Assembly: GCA_029747585.1 (NCBI GenBank)
Contig: JAPEVF010000080.1
Span: forward strand, 1-64,000
Direction of reading: 5' to 3'
DNA: 64,000 nt
Source: Pleurotus djamor
Taxonomy: Eukaryota; Basidiomycota; Agaricomycetes; Agaricales; Pleurotaceae
Shown: positions 20,991 through 32,343 of the stretch, in pieces
Position numbering within the stretch: position 1 is the stretch's first letter
How the letters are laid out: every line of letters starts with the position of its first letter
Made by a program: the position numbers and the translations under genes
The notes under the pieces: generated by a model
Database searches by the model: none
The model's input: only the letters and a program-made list of their open reading frames with translations
Told to the model about the DNA's origin: nothing

Positions 20991-22120
20991 ATACAGACCG
21001 TGATGTTGGACTGATGAGGCAGGGAGTGGACGGTTGGGTCGGCGACGCTCACAAGGAGTACGGATGCCTTGCGAAGGGTGGAGACAGCCATGTCTGAGTC
21101 TCAGACCGAAAGAAAACTTTGAATGGAGCGCACATAGCTTGATTGCTCGAGAAGAATACCTCTTGTCAGCCGAAGGGAACCCGGGGCAGGAGGTTGGCGA
21201 CGCCGGCGACACATTCGAGGCACTCACGAAACCACGGCACATGTAACGTGTCCACCAAAGAGAACATGACGACAAGTCTGAAGGAGAAGCCAAGGAAGAA
21301 GGCTGACGACGCTATGAAGAACTCAGTGATCTTCTTTTGATTTCCAACCGTCCCACTCTCCTTTCCCCCTCCATGTGTTCCTTCTCCTTCCCTCCTTCGT
21401 CCCGCCTCACGATCCAGTAGCTACAACCACGGTTAACTGCGCAAATCACCCCTGCAAGCAACGCGAAGCGGCGAAAGGGCCTCAATGCCCATGTCAAACG
21501 TTCCTCCCCCTGTATTCGTCTCCATCTCCTTCCTTCAGGCTCATACCAAGTCTCCGTGCGTCCTTTCCGCCCTACATCTCCCCTCCCCTCCTTCCCTTTT
21601 ACTCACTTGTTTCTCCTAGCTTTCCACCCCTCCCAATAACGTCGTTCATCGTTTTCCTCTGGCCTCTAGTATCTCCCGTTTCCCGCCCCCGCTTTCGCTC
21701 ACGCTCTCGATCCTCGCACGCGCATAATACGCACATACTCTGTGTCGGTAGTACTTTCCGGACAAGAGCGAAGGAACAAGACAGCTTCCTTATCCGTTAA
21801 CCCACTCCAATTTTACCCTATTCTCATGCTTATGCTTCCTTAGGAAGCCGTATTCCTGTCGTTCCAGCTTTTGTTTGTGTCCCATTGTGGCGGCTCAACG
21901 CGGGGTTGCTGTCGCGTAAGTTATCACATCGTCTGTCCTTTTCTTTTCTCCGTTCTCGTGTTGTTTTGAGAACGGATAGGCATCGCATCAATCACCATGA
22001 ATAGAACATCATCTAGTACGTACTCAGCTGACGTCTGGTAACAATGTCCTTTGGTGTATACCCGTGTATCTATAATTTTACCCCGACACTGTCTGTTATA
22101 GACCGAAATATCTATCACTC
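20991..22120. other. Intergenic region, pyrimidine-rich, no supported gene
   Basis: Open frames here (for example 21375-21800) are Ser/Pro-rich translations of a C/T-rich tract (about 21340-21690) and show no homologous motif. I see no gene. Confidence 0.4.
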
Positions 22121-22124
22121 ACCT

Positions 22125-22615
22125 CAGAGATTCTTGAGGGAACCATTTGGAATCGAAAAATTCCCAAAGGATCCGTAAGGAAACGCGAAATTCCGTAGGG
22201 AAACCAACGATTCCTTGGGGAATTTTTTGAAACCGTCGGAAATCAAAAAAATTCCCAAAGGAACCACTGGTTTCCTCGAATTATTTGGGGAGTCTGATAA
22301 GACGGGTAGGAGGTGGTAAGTCTTTGATGGTTGCGCGCTGACTTTCTTCATGCTCAAAGTGCACCTGGATTGCTGGAACGAAGTTCCGAACTCGTTGGGA
22401 ATTTTTTGATTCCAGACGGTTTCGGAAAATTCCCCAAGAAACCGTTGGTTTCCCTACGAATCCTTTGGGAATTTCATGAAACCGTCTGGAATCAAGAAAT
22501 TCCCAAAGGATCCGTAAGGAAACTGGCGGTTTCTCTGGGAATTTCACGATTTCGGACTTTCCATTGGATCCTTTGTTTTCCTTACACGGATCCCTTGGGA
22601 ATTCCGGCGAAATTC
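22125..22615. repeat. Cluster of short palindromic repeats (GGATCC/TTCCC family)
   Basis: Words such as TTCCCAAAGGATCCGTAAGG, its complement-like TTTGGGAATTT, GAAACCGTCTGGAATCAA and its inverse occur many times in both orientations in two blocks (22125-22290 and 22390-22615). The blocks can fold on each other. This looks like nested copies of a MITE-like element. No coding sense is visible. Confidence 0.65.
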
Positions 22616-22675
22616 CTTGCTATATCTTGTCTCCTTTGTCCCTATCCTCCGCCCTGTACCCCTGGAGACTCGCTC

Positions 22676-22775
22676 CCGTCGCCGTTGCTGTCCCGACCTC
22701 TCTCCCCTCTCTCTCCCCTCTCCCCTCTCCCTTCTCTCCTTTCCCCTCTCTCCCCTCTCCCCTCCCCTCTTAGAT
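22676..22775. repeat. CT-rich microsatellite (CTCTCCCCT)n
   Basis: About 85 bp of CTCTCCCCTCTC-type repeats with slight variation, lying between two repeat elements. Confidence 0.85.
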
Positions 22776-22827
22776 GTGCCGGCCCAGAACCAAGCCGGTC
22801 CGTCTTGTCATAGGTGAACCGTGTTTC

Positions 22828-23249
22828 GTACTCGAAGCTCAAGTATTTTGACGGTGGCGGGGTTTCATACTTGAAAAATACTAGGGTTGAAAGTATCTTA
22901 CAAGTATTGATCTGCTAACTCAGTTTCATACTTTCAATATACTTGAGGACAAAGCATCTTGAAAGTATGAAAGAAAGATACTAACAAAATATTTTAAAAA
23001 TATTTTTTCGGAAAGTATGGTTGATTAGTAATCACTACTTTGTTTCGTACCTGAGCCACAAGTATTTGTGAAGTATCCGATCAAGATACTTTCAAGATAA
23101 CTCACAGATACTTTCGTGGGAAGTAGGATTAATTAGTAATCAATACTTTAAATCCTACTTTAGGCAAAACTAATTAAATACTTTATTTCATACTCTTAGC
23201 ATACTTCACGCGATAGTATGCTTCGAGTACCATTCGATGCACGCTGTGT
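22828..23249. mobile_element. MITE-like element with AAGTAT repeats
   Basis: The left end GTACTCGAAGC (22828-22838) is the exact inverse of GCTTCGAGTAC (23219-23229). In between, AAGTAT/ATACTT words recur about twenty times in both orientations. The right end extends to at least 23249, because 23214-23249 is repeated exactly at 55962-55997. The element lies about 45 bp upstream of the SDHAF3 start codon. Confidence 0.6.
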
Positions 23250-23294
23250 AGGCTGCTTCTCCTGGTCTCCGTCCTCCGTTCCGGATCCGCCACC

Positions 23295-23885
23295 ATGCGA
23301 GCAACATTCTTGCGGCTTGCTCAATCCATTTCCTCGAAACCTCTGAATCTAAATGAAGCCAGCGCAACGCTCCTACCACCTCTACCGTATGGGATGGTCA
23401 CCAATCTCTGGTCTCATTTACTAACACCACGGCCTGGTATAGCCTTTACCGAAGGCTCTTGCGCGCACATAAATCGTTACCACATGAAATGCGGTCCCTC
23501 GGCGACGTATACGTGAAAGCAGGTATGTCTTTATCCTTTGTAAAACGCTTCGAAGGTGGCCTTCCTAATAGTTTCTTTATTGCCCAGAGTTTCGGCGGCA
23601 CAAAGAAGTGACGAATCCTGTTCACATTATGGGCTTTTTGTCTCAGTGGAAGATGTATCTTGACCAAATACCGAAAGGGCCGGATGGGAGGGACTTTGCT
23701 GGAAAGCCGCTGGACCCGACGTTGGTGGAGAAGGTACGCACATGCACGCTTCGGAATTTGGGCGACTTCGGTCGCTGACGTCGTGCTAGATGTCTGCAGA
23801 GCAGCTTGGGCAACTATACGAACTGATGCATGCCACAAAGGACGTTTGGAAACCTGTATCACCCGAGAATAAATCCTCAAATTAG
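23295..23885 (+). CDS. ACN9: Succinate dehydrogenase assembly factor 3 (SDHAF3/ACN9, LYR family)
   Basis: Four exons (23295-23386, 23443-23522, 23588-23733, 23790-23885) join in phase to about 137 aa. The N-terminus looks like a mitochondrial import peptide ([15 protein letters not shown]). The LYR motif is split by intron 1 and reads [11 protein letters not shown]. The family block follows: [20 protein letters not shown] and [16 protein letters not shown]. The protein acts in the mitochondrial matrix to help mature the iron-sulfur subunit of complex II and shield it from oxidants. Length and motifs fit the family, and no break is seen. It is the clearest ordinary host gene in the left half of the window. 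Its promoter abuts a MITE. Confidence 0.93.
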
Positions 23886-24276
23886 AAGCCTGCTATCTTG
23901 ACAAAATGCATTCCATCCCATCCTGTTCCGGTGGTTCCTCACAACCTATGGACAAGAACTACGGTCGGAACTGACTGGATATATCTGACTTTGTGCGCTT
24001 CACCTTTGAATTCTAGGTGACTCAGATATCCGGGAACTGGATGCAACCTCCCGTGTCAATGCATCGCCTCCCATCAATGGGTGGTTCAAGCTGCAGAGTG
24101 GTTTATTCCGATGGCACTGGAACTGCTAGCCCACTCGCAGCTNGNGTGGCGACATTTATGGGTGGCTGGCGGTCTTCCTGGTCCTACCGCCAACTTACCA
24201 CTGCTATAAAGCATGCCTTCGCATTTGCTGGCGTCANCAGACCCCATAATCTCTTTCNGCATCCACTTTTTCNTGC

Positions 24277-25710
24277 ATGTCTTCCTCGCCCTCCAAGCGT
24301 CTTCGAACCGACTCAGAGTCGGACTCACAGCCTCGCNCGCCGGACACGGCACCTTTCGACGCTGTTCAATTTATATCAAAGGAATTCGAGTTGGACCCCG
24401 CTCAGACAAATGCTCTCGCACAATTCCATCAGGTTGGAATTTTCAATNCACTCTTNNTCCATGTCTCACAAAGTTGAACNNAGGAAGCATCTGATCCCAC
24501 GANACTTGCAACATGTCTAGCCAGACTTTTCGCCCAGAGTCTTTCCATTCTTGACAAACTTTCTCGGCCTNAATACTGTGGATGTCGAGCTGANGCACCC
24601 AAGTCCAATCATGATGGTTGGGAGTCTCGGTCNGCCTCAGTCTCCACGCACTCTTCTGTACGATGNTTTACTCTACAGATTTACTCTCATGTGATCCGTG
24701 CTTACNATGGTATTGCTATAGCCAACTGCGAACGAGTGTTCACCGCTGCTCTTGTCTGCTCCACATCTGAAGCAACTACNTAGCGACGANCATCTCGTCC
24801 GCCCNCGTTCCCCCNACCCCGAGACAAGAATCTGTNTTCNCGTCTNCAANGANGTTTTACCTGATCCGNTGAGGGTATGTTTCTCATGAAGAAGCATCCG
24901 TTAACATAGGTGACGAACCCGTTTTTCAGGCTGCTATAGATGCGGAGGTAGATCTAGCATTTCGCTCAGACTGGCTGAGTTCATATGTNACCATACCCTC
25001 TGACATCATCCTCGTCAGTCCTTCTCATAGTAAGTATCTTATCCAATGAAGCTCACTCAGNNCNNACTTGATAGGACCGTGTCTCCGCGAAGAATGACGA
25101 CGATCCCCGTGTAAAATCAGCCGAAGCAAGCTTGTACCTCATGTNTCGCGCAGATCACACTCGTGCAGCGTACTATAACCAGGTTCGTCTCCTCCGTCGA
25201 CTATGCAATTCATCGCTGACTTNCTTCACAGATTGCTGCTTCTGTCGANTCTGTTGATGAAATGACNGATGTATTCTCNTTCGTTGCGGCTCAGTCCCAA
25301 GAGCCNCCTACCTGGAGCGTGTTGGCTCGCGCAGCTTTACTGGTTCGTTCGTTATCTACAGACTTACAATATTTCCGTGACTAGACCACTCATTGTATGT
25401 TTTACAGCGACAGCTATGTCGAGAGAAACTCGTTCAGCCTGATGGATTCTGGAAAGAGGCGAGCGCTCGACTGAAGGAAATTGAAGAACATGTTAGCGAA
25501 ACCTCTNATGGTGAAGTCAACGAGTAAGCCATCTTCTTTGCAGGATTGGAAGTGAAGCTTACTACCTGTGTACCAGCGAGCTTGTGATGTACCTCATCGA
25601 AGNCATTGAGGAATGCCCTCCCAAATCGGGCAAGCGGCGAAAATTTGACAGATGGAGTGGTACGCTTGAGTACATTACCATCTCTCCGCGAACCTGTCCG
25701 ACGCCCNGTC
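24277..25710 (+). CDS. Hypothetical protein, multi-exon, in low-quality sequence
   Basis: A frame starting MSSSPSKRLRTDSESDSQ (a bipartite nuclear-signal-like start) can be followed through exons near 24277-24430, 24483-24650, 24682-24865, 24931-25013, 25078-25180, 25233-25340, 25410-25525 and 25574-25660, with GT..AG introns. Later parts read AIDAEVDLAFRSDW, RADHTRAAYYNQIAAS, LCREKLVQPDGFWKEA and PPKSGKRRKF. Some 40 N's break the frame at several places (24780-24870 especially). I recognise no family. The protein looks soluble, helical and probably nuclear. Exon borders are approximate. Confidence 0.5.
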
Positions 25711-25997
25711 GGTGAGCTCGTGAGGACTGNGAGNCCATGTAGCTTGGTATGAGTGATTTAGAGGCGATTAGTGTTTTCCTAAATGTTGTACTCCAATAAT
25801 TGAGATNAAGTCATTCATGTTGCGTGCCGCAACCTNGTCGTGTTGCTTTCCCCAAAACCATAAGTACAAGTCCGATGACGCGCTGAGTGGCCCACCATGC
25901 ACACACATCAAGCCCNACGAAGAAATTTGTTTGGAGGGGTAAAATGGGGCAAGCGAGTGAAAAGATGGAAAGTAAGCGTAGATTTCTGTACGCTCCT

Positions 25998-27207
25998 TTA
26001 TTCAGTCCCTTCATCCCCAGGTCGCTCGTGAGTGGGGGTATTAACTCCTTGATCTCCCAAACTAGTTACGCCGTCCCAATCCACATCAGCAAACAGAGCG
26101 AAATCGTCAACCTGCTTCTGTGTGATTACACATCTCCGGATTCTGAGCGTATGAACAGGCATCCCTATCTCGCAACGATGCTTGAAGAATGTATACAATT
26201 CTTCTTCTAGCTGAGCCCAGGCGACATCAACAAAGCTTACAACTGCAAGATTTGTGTTGCTGGGCCCATTGTGGGTCGAGGCAGCCGTGATGTCAGCAAG
26301 TATGGCGAGAAGTGTATGGGGTCTGAAACGCTTGAATGTGATGCCTTTGAGGTTTTGGAACAATGGTATTATACCGGACCATACAGACGACTCGCCCCTG
26401 GGTGTAAATTTATCGTTGATCGTGAGTTCGGGGATTTTGGCTATTGGCAACTTTGATCTCCAAGTCTTTGAGTATTCGTGGCGACCGATGTACATCCAGT
26501 CAAGATCCAGGTCAAGGAACGGAAGGGGATCACCGTCAGAGGATAAGATAAGCTGCTGGGATTGAGGTCGTAGGATGTTGATGACCATTGTTTGAACAAT
26601 GTGCGCATTACTTGTAGCAGTGAGGCGGGTGAAAAGAGTTCCAAGAGCGGAGAGCACGTCAGTGGTCGTATCTGATTTGACACCATCATCTATAAAGGAT
26701 GCTGCAACACGAGTCGAACTGCGAACGTCGATGACGTTGAAGAGCCTTGGGTCCCTGTCGGTTCCTTCGACTTCGAGTACACGTAGCTTCGGCAGGATTA
26801 TTGATGTTGAAGGCAGATGACCATAATCCACCATGGCTGACAATTCTATGAGCTCAACTTCTTCGATGTTTGGCGTTGACTGTAGAAACCGGACAACCCA
26901 AGAAAGGGTGAAAGCTGAATTGATGGAATATACGGCCACCCTGATCAGTGAAGGAATTGTCGGAACTTCGGGGGGGGAGGAAGACATGATACAACTCAAG
27001 GTCACGGAGTGAGGGGAAGTGGGACCAAGGGAGCGTGCGGCGAAGGTCATAAGTTGGTTCAAACGTCACATCAGTCCGACTCAAAGTGAGCGACCGAAGG
27101 GCTCCAAAATGATGCTCATCGACGATGTCCAGGAGTGATACCAGATGAGCGATAGCCTCTACGTCGACGCGAACGAGGATTTCTGCTAGGCGATCACTTC
27201 GGGACAT
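25998..27207 (-). pseudogene. F-box gene, C-terminal LRR-like part (frameshifted)
   Basis: Two overlapping minus-strand frames join across a run of eight G's (26970-26977). MSRSDRLAEILVRVDVEA... leads into FPSLRDLELYHVFLPP, then continues as EVPTIPSLIRVAVYSIN and about 320 more residues. Leu-rich segments (LKGITFKRF, LPKLRVLEVEG) match the substrate-binding half of agaricomycete F-box proteins. There is no F-box here. A matching N-terminal F-box half lies upstream on the same strand at 28084-28560, separated by about 870 bp of repeat sequence. The frameshift may be an assembly error in the homopolymer. Otherwise the gene is broken. Confidence 0.6.
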
Positions 27208-27240
27208 CGCGTCGCGGACGCATCAGTAAAACGGAAATTT

Positions 27241-27445
27241 GGCCTTTTTCGGCCTTTTTGCCTTTTAAAGTCCCAAAAGTCCCAAAGTCAGATATACTTC
27301 AAAAGCCAGGTCCTTAGCGTTTTAAAGTCGCTAAAGGACTTTCGGGACTTCCAAAGTACCCTTAAAGTCCCGGCTAAAGCAACACTGTATTGATCAAAAG
27401 GACACTTCAATCCTACTTTGAATCCGGAAAAAGGCAAAAAAAGGT
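27241..27445. mobile_element. MITE-like element with AAAGTCCC repeats
   Basis: The left end GGCCTTTTTCGGCCTTTTTGCC and the right end GGAAAAAGGCAAAAAAAGG are loosely inverse. AAAGTCCC or its complement occurs about seven times between them. It lies directly upstream of the F-box C-terminal half. Confidence 0.45.
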
Positions 27446-28076
27446 ATATGGATTGAACACTGGTACTGTACATATATCACTAGCAATGTTCTATATACAC
27501 AATGCCAAACCCGCAGCTGCAGCTTCAATACATTCATCGGCAGACCGTCATGCAGCTCCCAACACAGATAATCAGTTCAGATGATCAAAAGTCAAGGGGG
27601 GGAATCTCACCATACACCTCCACCTTCCGTGACTCCAAATCTGGCCCCCCAGGAACCCCGACAACGATGTGTCGCTGCTCGAGCCGCGAGCGTACTTGGT
27701 ACCAGGTCCGGGTACTCAGGAGGGCATAGGGGATCAATCGAGGGGCAAGCCGGAGCCAATGAAGAGCTCACGGATGGTGACGACGACAAGTCCAAACGAG
27801 GGGTGGCGAGGAAGAGGACTTGTGGACGTGAGGAACCCCGGTCGTACTTAAGAGTGTGTGGGATGTGAAGTAAGGTTGGAGTTGCGTTGGAGTCTGCGGT
27901 TGAACCACCACTTTGCTCCACTTGCCTTTTGTGTGGTGACCATCCGAACCTTGTATATATAGCCCTTCCTGTATCACGGTCAAAGCCTACTCAAAGGCTG
28001 TTAGTAAGGAGATGGACGGGCGCGCAAGTAGTTTTACCACGCGAAAGTTTCATAAGGCGCACCAAAAATATAAAGT
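27446..28076. other. Repeat-derived insertion between the two F-box halves
   Basis: Contains a TATATATA box on the minus strand (27951-27960) and only poorly supported frames. It may be a solo LTR or other insert. I could not define its ends. Confidence 0.35.
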
Positions 28077-28083
28077 TCATTTC

Positions 28084-28560
28084 AAGTACCTCGCCGAGCG
28101 CCGAAGTTGGGCCAAGCTAGCCTGAAAGTCCCTCGCAAAAGGCCAAGTGACCAGAAAGCCATGAAAGTCTCCGAAAAGGTCTATCCGTTTTGCTGATGCG
28201 ATAGGCCAGAAACCATCACGCCCAACGACTGGATCGCAGAGTCGGCACTGAATGTGTAAAAGAACATTCTTAGATCGGTCCATCATCATTAAAGCATATT
28301 TGGGGCTATCCAAGCAAATTTTGGCCCAAAATTGCGGAGAAGCCAACATGACATTTCGCCAGTGGGAACATACTGTTAGAGCAGGTAAACAGTATGTGTT
28401 TGAGGTTTCGAGAGGGAATCCCGCTCGATGCGATACAAAAATCATAGCGAGGACGTCGTCAGGAAGTTGGTTGACCGCGGCGTATGCATTTCGTTGTTTC
28501 TTCAGCTGAAGAATGGCGGTTTCGAGTTTAGTGATTTCTAGATCAATCACTTGTTGCGCC
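28084..28560 (-). CDS. F-box protein, N-terminal half
   Basis: The frame begins (through an upstream intron near 28590-28650) with a coiled segment, LEITKLETAILQLKKQRNAY. Directly after it comes the F-box, VNQLPDDVLAMIFVSH, with the usual LTVCSHWRNVMLASPQFW. This is the standard architecture of expanded agaricomycete F-box proteins that bind Skp1 through the F-box. The coding part stops where a GTACTT splice donor (CGGCGAG|GTACTT) runs into inserted sequence. The natural continuation is probably 27207-25998. It could also be an independent truncated paralogue. Confidence 0.65.
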
Positions 28561-28823
28561 GTGTGATCAGTGAAAAGTGCAACCTAGAAGGTATGTAAGT
28601 ACATATATAGGATTTGTTATGATGTAGAGAAACGTCAAGGGCCTGACCATTGTGTGGTTGGGTTTGAGGTGGTGTCAAGCGGTGCGTGCTTTGAAAATAA
28701 CGAAGGAGGGGCCGTATGAATACGGCAGTACCTGATACTGTGAATACGCATATGTGTGGCTACTCGATGTACATTTAGGAGTAATTTGACCATCTGATGT
28801 AGTTCTACTAGCTACGATCGCCT

Positions 28824-29555
28824 TCATCCACAGATGAAGTCCGTCCAGGCTTGCATCGCCTGTGGGGAGAGACCATCGGTCTTTCTTGTTTCGTCCAAAG
28901 ACCCAAGAATCCATCGGTAGCCGGCGTCGAGTTTTATGATGGAACCCCTCTCGAATTTCCCCGAGTTGCTCGCCCTCTGAAATTCGTACTCGGCGATTTC
29001 TTCCATACCGAGGTACACCGTTTCTCGAGGTACCCATAGTAGAACCCAAGCAACAATGTCTGTGTCATGTACGTCTGCTCGAAACCCGACAAGGAGTGCG
29101 ATCTTATTCGCGTAGCACTCCCATACGCCTTGAATGAACCCAAAACCCAACTGATGGTGGACAACAATAGAGTTGTTATGGAGTGGATTGCATGGACCGT
29201 GCGTAGAATCGAGCGTAATTTGATTTGAACGGCCGTTGGTGCTATTCACGATCGCTAGGCGCACTGGGACCACGTGGTGATCTGCACCAATGATGAGTAG
29301 CTTTGTGTCGTCGGGAGTGAGATTAGGAGTCGGGACGCCTGGAAGGACGGTTATATACAATGCTTTTTGATGTTCGGGTGGACGACGCAGGGGTATGTCG
29401 TACTCGGTAAGGGTGTTTGTAACAATGATATCCTGGTAATGATCATTGTTGGACAAGTCGAAGGCGGAATCGTATGTGAGATTTCTTCGCCCATTACCCA
29501 GGAAGGGCAGTATGAGCTTGTTTATATTGTTGGGAAGGAAGCGAATAGGTTGCAT
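28824..29555 (-). CDS. Hypothetical protein (243 aa, single exon)
   Basis: One uninterrupted frame from ATG 29555, beginning MQPIRFLPNNINKL. It contains a polar, beta-rich sequence (YITVLPGVPTPNLTPDD, VVPVRLAIVNSTNGRSN, GFIQGVWECYANKIALLVGF) and ends AMQAWTDFICG. No signal peptide, membrane segment or known motif is seen. Coding looks likely: the frame is long and codon use resembles neighbouring genes. No function can be proposed. It lies between the F-box N-terminal half and the exonuclease-like gene, all on the minus strand. Confidence 0.5.
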   Translation of the reverse strand: MQPIRFLPNNINKLILPFLGNGRRNLTYDSAFDLSNNDHYQDIIVTNTLTEYDIPLRRPPEHQKALYITVLPGVPTPNLTPDDTKLLIIGADHHVVPVRLAIVNSTNGRSNQITLDSTHGPCNPLHNNSIVVHHQLGFGFIQGVWECYANKIALLVGFRADVHDTDIVAWVLLWVPRETVYLGMEEIAEYEFQRASNSGKFERGSIIKLDAGYRWILGSLDETRKTDGLSPQAMQAWTDFICG

Positions 29556-29960
29556 GCGGATGGGCTGAGGCGAAGATGGGTTATATGTTTGAGGGTAGAT
29601 TATTATTTCAAGATTTTTGGCGGTTCAAGGGTTTAGTGGTTGAACGAGGGTTTGAAAAGAGACTCAGTTGATACGTCGTATTTAAAGGACATAGACAGGC
29701 TTCGAAAGCGAGGAGTGACGGGAATTGGAAAGGCATCGTGTCGATAGAGTCTTCTAGAATTAATCGGAGAACAGTCTCATTACAGCAGAACCTAAGAACT
29801 CATTTCAGATAGGCTTAGCAGGGTGATGCGTAAGTTTGAACCGTGGGTTCGGTTACATGTAGATTCGGGACTCCGAATGATCGTAGTATTTATTGATGAC
29901 GGCGACTCAAGACATACGAGTAGAGCAATATTTACCGCCAAATCCAATGCCTCGCCGACG

Positions 29961-30900
29961 TTAGGTGTAGCAGCGTGAAAAAGTATCAGGAGGTAGGACA
30001 CATGGCCAATTCAGTGCCCTAATTGAGCTATCCCAGCTAGCGCGGTCAGAACGGTACAGGTCAAGTGCAACCCTAGCGTTTTCAGTCTAACAGGAGAGAA
30101 GCGGGTGAGGAGACAATGTAGATTTTATCACAGGCAAACGTACGGAGTTGATGAGAGAGTCTTGACATTTCCTGCACATGAGACGCCAACACAATGACTT
30201 CAACCCAGGAAGATGACCAGGACTCTTCAGTGCGTTACGAAACGGCATATATAACGCGACGTCTCGAGTGTTGACAGCCTCATGAGCAAAACCTAAAACT
30301 GCCAGATACATCAAGTTCAATACACGTTCGTAATTGTCAAGAATGATCATACCAGACAAGTCGTTCCAGAGGCAGTAACCGACGAGAATTTTCCTACGGT
30401 TACGGTCAATGAGGCTGATGACAGAAGAAACTACAATTTTTGGGACTCACCCTTTCAGAAGTCCGGCAACCGTTTGCTGTACAGCCCAGAACGGATAGCC
30501 TAGTGGGCGAGGTATGTGAAATAAATAGACCTTCGTTGACGACATAAAAACATCAATTTACCNTTTTTCAAATGGTGTTCTTCAATACCGGTGAAGCTGG
30601 TTCTATAGTCCGTCACCTTGAGAGAGGGTGAGTTTGTCTTATACGGAAGTTTGGATGTGAACAGGGTTACTGACCTTTCCTTGGGGTTGAACGTACGTCT
30701 CGAGCAAGATGTTGCCTTCGTAGTCGACAACAGAGCAATGGCTAGGAAGTGATCATAAGCTTCGTGAAGAGCGTGACGAAGAAGGTAAGGGAGACAGACG
30801 CAAGCATGGGAGTGGTCCCACCAGGTCCTACGCCAACGCAGAGACAGGAGAGAGCAACAATATTGGGCAATTCACGTCTAGGGGAGATGTAAGTGCTCAT
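29961..30900 (-). CDS. Rex4-like DEDD exonuclease paralogue, first catalytic motif lost
   Basis: The minus-strand gene starts MSTYISPRRELPN (30900) and ends CYT-TAA (29961). Exons join at good GT..AG sites: GVGPGGTTPMLA joins HCSVVDYEGNILLETYV, then VTDYRTSFTGI after a second intron. It continues with LVGYCLWNDLS, VNTRDVALYMPFRNALKSP and ENARVALDLYRSD. This is the RNase T/Rex4 fold, 3'-5' exonucleases acting on rRNA or other RNA. The usual Asp-x-Glu of motif I is replaced by Ser-Cys-Leu (VALSCLCVGVG where working enzymes have DCE). The later Asp residues remain. The Rex4-like extension LWNDLS has extra residues before LAVLG, suggesting an unspliced intron. Probably catalytically dead or a decaying copy. 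Confidence 0.7.
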
Positions 30901-32079
30901 TGATGCTGTTAGCAGGTTAGCATGACCGAGGTTTCCTCCCTATTAAATAGAGCGGGTACTGGAGACTGGAGTCAGACCGTGAATTGGCACCGACGTTGAC
31001 CAAAATACCTGTGAGGATGTACATGACCAGATCCAGTAAAGAGATCGATTTTCAGACTTGGAGCGTATTCAAATAATTGGGTTAAGAAGGACTTAGTGGG
31101 AAGGATCATCCACCGCGGTGTTTCGGCCTAAGTAAATCGGATCCGTATCGTTGCTGTCTCTGAGAAGAAGGGTTGACGTGACTAGTATTGTTGGCTAATC
31201 AAGGGAGAGTCATTATCGTCTTGTGTTGACAAATTGAGCCGACGCCACAGTGACAAGACAAAGGACTTCGGCTCAGATTCAGGGACTTATCGGTAGAGTG
31301 AAACTTGGCGTCACGCCAACAAATATAAATAATTAGAATATATTAGATGGTCTGTCAGACTTTTCTCTCTTGCATTTGCTCCTCTTCCTTGTTAACTCAG
31401 CCTCCAGTATCTGCCGCTAATAATAATAAAGATAATAAGAGGGGTTCAGCATTCTCCTTGCAAAGCAGAATCTTCCTTTCCCATGGACAATTATGGTGGC
31501 GTTCATTTACGGACAACATTTTCAGTTAAGCGCATGACTCATGAGGCATTGAGAAAGCTCATGTCGTCTCAATAGGACCGAACAGCGGAGATGAAGCAAC
31601 GTGTCCTATACACTTTGTATATTCGGGTGTGGTGTTGAGCTCCGAAAAACAACGTGTTCTCTAAGCTTTACATATTTGGGGGGGGGGGCAATGCTGAGCT
31701 TCGAAAAACGTGTTCAATCATGTATGTGAGTTATCGTAATTCTGGCCGACTTGACACCGAGCTTACGTGTTGATAATGACAGTGAATGAAGCCTTTTGGG
31801 GTAGATGTACACCACCTGTAGAACACGGTGAAGACGGTGAGGACGGTTATTGGATAAAGCATAATTTAGGGTGGTTTCATAGTTGGTGGTCAGAGTTAGT
31901 AGGACTCAAGTTCCCAGTCCTGGAATAGAATGAGTCATGCAGACAATAATGTGTGAGATAATGGATACATGAGATGATGTGACAAGGAGATCCGATTCAT
32001 CTTCCTCGGAGACTCATGGTCCAGGACCTATTCAAAAAAGAAAAACCTTCGCTCACAATCACCGCCACAATCTTCAAAG
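30901..32079. other. Intergenic region, no supported gene
   Basis: Apart from the tandem duplication at 31590-31715, I see no gene-like frame or conserved motif. Confidence 0.4.
31590..31715. repeat. ~65-bp imperfect tandem duplication
   Basis: AACGTGTCCTATACACTTTG..GAGCTCCGAAAAAC is followed by AACGTGTTCTCTAAGCTTTA..GAGCTTCGAAAAAC. A run of ten or more G's lies in the second copy (31677-31688). Confidence 0.6.
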
Positions 32080-32343
32080 ATGGTTGCCATTGCAGCTTCG
32101 TCTGTGTCCAGACCCCTGCCCCAAATGCCTATTGAGCCTTCCGCACCTCCTACTTCCAGCCCGGAGCCTCCCAGCTTGGTGTCAGGTTCCTTCCGGGAGA
32201 TATTGGACGGAAGCCCTGTCCCGACATTTACCATTGAGGGTGATCCTGAGATTGTTGCTATCATTAAGAGGCACCAACTCATTTTTGGCGTCTACTATGA
32301 CTTGGAGATGGGGCTTTTCAATGAAACAGGAGGCGGTCATTGA
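32080..32343 (+). CDS. Short hypothetical ORF (87 aa)
   Basis: Begins MVAIAASSVSRPLP, then a Pro/Ser-rich stretch and a more structured tail (VPTFTIEGDPEIVAIIKRHQ). A preceding stop-free stretch from about 31985 could extend it. No family recognised; weak support. Confidence 0.25.
   Translation: MVAIAASSVSRPLPQMPIEPSAPPTSSPEPPSLVSGSFREILDGSPVPTFTIEGDPEIVAIIKRHQLIFGVYYDLEMGLFNETGGGH

Noticed and set aside
21375..21800. 141-aa ORF in pyrimidine-rich sequence
   Set aside because: Composition-driven Ser/Pro/Phe run with no start context, splice pattern or motif.
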